From Actinomycetota bacterium (GTDB lineage: Bacteria; Actinomycetota; Actinomycetes; Nanopelagicales; Nanopelagicaceae): a stretch of 52,477 bases of DNA. Of this stretch, positions 51,049-52,477 are shown piece by piece (the stretch's first letter is position 1; every line of letters begins with the position of its first letter). The notes below the pieces were generated by a model. The model saw only the letters and a list, made by a program, of their open reading frames with translations, was not told the DNA's origin and did no database searches. The translations under genes and the position numbers were made by a program. Where the stretch lies: NCBI GenBank assembly GCA_947372965.1, contig CANBVR010000004.1, forward strand, positions 1 through 52,477, written 5' to 3'.

Positions 51049-52477
51049 ATTTTCCGATTGCATCAGCAACTATTTCGGCACTTATTCCTACTAACGGCAG
51101 TCCGCCTCCCGGATGTGCTGAGCCGCCAACGCAATATAGATTCTTGAGTGGTGATCGATTTCGTGCTCGAAGAAAGGCGGAGCGAGAGCCATTGCTCGAA
51201 GTACCATAGATCGAGCCACCAGGTGCAGACACTTCATTTTGAAGATCAAAGGGAGTCCGGATTTCTAAGACATCTAGGCGTTCGCTAACTCTCAGACCTA
51301 AATTATCCAATTTTGTAATTATTTCTTGCGCGTAAGAAGCAGAATCCTTTCGCCAGTCCCATCCCTTTTCTGGATCATGAGTCGGGGCATTTACTAAAAC
51401 AAACCAAGCTTCTTTATTCTTGTTGTCGACCAGTTCTGAATCTTTTGGGGCGCAGATATAAATTGTTGGGTCAGAGACTGGTATTTTTTCAACAAATATT
51501 TGATCAAACTCTTTGAAGTAATTTTCTGGAAAATAAATTGAATGATGATTCATTTGTGGCACCGGACCAGAAATCTTGGAGTTATCTAGTCCAAGCAATA
51601 GCGAGAAGCCCGCTAGTGATTTTTGCGAACGCTTTAATTTCTTCCGTTCACTTTTGACCTTCCTAACCTTCGGGGAAATCAACTTGTTATAGATGACCTC
51701 GGAATCGGCATTTGCGATCACAATCTCACTTAAAATATCTTCCCCGCCTACATGAACCCCGGTGGCCTTTAGTCCATCATTCAAAATTTGTGTAACAGGG
51801 GAGTTGAAATGGAATTTGACACCAAGTTCCTCGCACCGAGATTGAAGCGCAGTTGAAAGTTTGCCTAGGCCGCCTTTAATATGCCATGCACCAAATGAAC
51901 TCTCGACAAATGCAATTGTGAGCAATACCCCGGGAACTTTTCGTGGATCTGAACCAGAGTATGTTGCGTACCGATCCACAATCTTTGCCAGATATGGATT
52001 ATTTGTGTATTTACGAGTCAATTTTTGTAGCGAAGTAAAGGGGGCAATCATTTTGAGATCTGAAAGGAGTCCTTTGCGGGTGATCAAACTCCAGATCGAC
52101 TTTAGTTCAGATTCAATAAATGGTCCCCTGGATACATCCCACATGTGTTCTGCCCGTTGCATGAGGTTATGCCATTCATCACCAGCGCGTTTGCCTAATT
52201 TGGTTTCAATTTCATCACAGGTTTTACTCAACGAAAGATTTGGAAATGTGATCCGAGTTCCATCGTGAAAGAAATAATCAAAGGCCGGATCCACCGGCTC
52301 AATATCTAAAATATGTTCAATGCGTTTTCCAGTCTTTAGGAATAAATCCCTATAGACAGCAGGCAAGGTGAGAAGTGATGGCCCAGTATCAAAACCATAG
52401 CCATCGATCCAGATTGTTCGGCATTTTCCACCGACGCGATCACTTGCCTCATAAATATCAATACTGTGTCCAGCCTT
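51041..52477 (-). CDS. CrtI/CrtD-like carotenoid desaturase, 5' end outside window
   Basis: Flavin oxidoreductase of the phytoene desaturase family, 478 residues visible and the first few dozen missing. Seen: EASDRVGGKCRTIWIDGYGFDTGPSLLTLPA near the cut end, and the C-terminal NLYCVGGSAHPGGGLPLVGISAEIV. The HPGGGLP form is nearer to CrtD/CrtO-like enzymes than to the CrtI at 47000-48481, with which it shares only the family pattern. Probably acts later in carotenoid tailoring, but exact reaction is unknown. Shorter readings from an inner TTG (52366) are not the real start, since the frame stays open to the window edge. Confidence 0.88.
   Translation of the reverse strand, partial: KAGHSIDIYEASDRVGGKCRTIWIDGYGFDTGPSLLTLPAVYRDLFLKTGKRIEHILDIEPVDPAFDYFFHDGTRITFPNLSLSKTCDEIETKLGKRAGDEWHNLMQRAEHMWDVSRGPFIESELKSIWSLITRKGLLSDLKMIAPFTSLQKLTRKYTNNPYLAKIVDRYATYSGSDPRKVPGVLLTIAFVESSFGAWHIKGGLGKLSTALQSRCEELGVKFHFNSPVTQILNDGLKATGVHVGGEDILSEIVIANADSEVIYNKLISPKVRKVKSERKKLKRSQKSLAGFSLLLGLDNSKISGPVPQMNHHSIYFPENYFKEFDQIFVEKIPVSDPTIYICAPKDSELVDNKNKEAWFVLVNAPTHDPEKGWDWRKDSASYAQEIITKLDNLGLRVSERLDVLEIRTPFDLQNEVSAPGGSIYGTSSNGSRSAFLRARNRSPLKNLYCVGGSAHPGGGLPLVGISAEIVADAIGKSN

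Noticed and set aside
1-52477. Insertion sequences, prophage, CRISPR array or defence system
   Set aside because: No transposase, integrase, Cas, restriction or toxin-antitoxin gene and no regular direct-repeat array with spacers was seen; all reading frames are accounted for by housekeeping or metabolic families.

Overview
This window looks like chromosome from a small-genome, low-GC actinobacterium. By eye the base composition is in the mid-40s % GC. The marker genes are actinobacterial: SepH, a SigA with a basic N-terminus followed by a DUF7455 zinc protein and parE, a SAM-IV riboswitch, class II DAHP synthase, a PASTA kinase and the crtE/idsA-metF pair. Gene packing is very tight, with many 1-14 bp overlaps. 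Together with the crt genes this fits the freshwater acI lineage (Nanopelagicales, Planktophila/Nanopelagicus type). That placement is inference, not proven. I see no mobile element, CRISPR array, tRNA or rRNA, and no gene-free stretch reaches 300 bp.

Layout. 1-6.6 kb: 5' part of tgt (minus), divergent from a five-gene dipeptide/oligopeptide ABC transporter (permease C, binding protein, permease B, two ATPases). 6.6-11.9 kb: M13 metallopeptidase, MarR regulator, histone H1-like protein, MFS transporter, panB. 11.9-16.3 kb: nadE, then a SAM-IV riboswitch driving metY-metX. 16.5-22.3 kb: sigA, a CDGSH protein, DUF7455, and parE and parC facing each other; parC ends exactly where its C-terminal domain should begin. 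22.4-28.1 kb: pseudouridine catabolism (psuK, psuG), a phosphodiesterase-like protein, acyltransferase, sepH and an inositol monophosphatase. 28.1-33.9 kb: rplS with a candidate leader, lepB, rnhB, yraN, yifB, dprA, era. 33.8-37.1 kb: xylulokinase, esterase and DMT transporter operon. 37.2-42.9 kb: pfkA with PPi-type residues, class II aroF, ogt, threonine aldolase, DMT transporter, nfo. 43-46.1 kb: PASTA Ser/Thr kinase, then a TPP-riboswitch-controlled unit of a PnuC/PnuT-type transporter and a P-loop kinase. 46.1-52.5 kb: crtE-crtI-crtB (phytoene to lycopene), divergent metF, a CDP-alcohol phosphatidyltransferase and a second CrtI-like desaturase cut by the window end.

How the genes fit together. 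MetY, MetX and MetF make methionine, and SAM controls the first two. PnuT plus the kinase looks like thiamine salvage under TPP control. CrtE, CrtB and CrtI make a C40 carotene. Many start codons lie 6-8 nt after a -10-like hexamer, which suggests widespread leaderless transcription. In two cases (tgt/permease C and crtE/metF) divergent genes appear to share overlapping, back-to-back -10 boxes.

Most notable: the TPP-riboswitch transporter-kinase pair, the CTD-less ParC, and the shared divergent -10 promoters.
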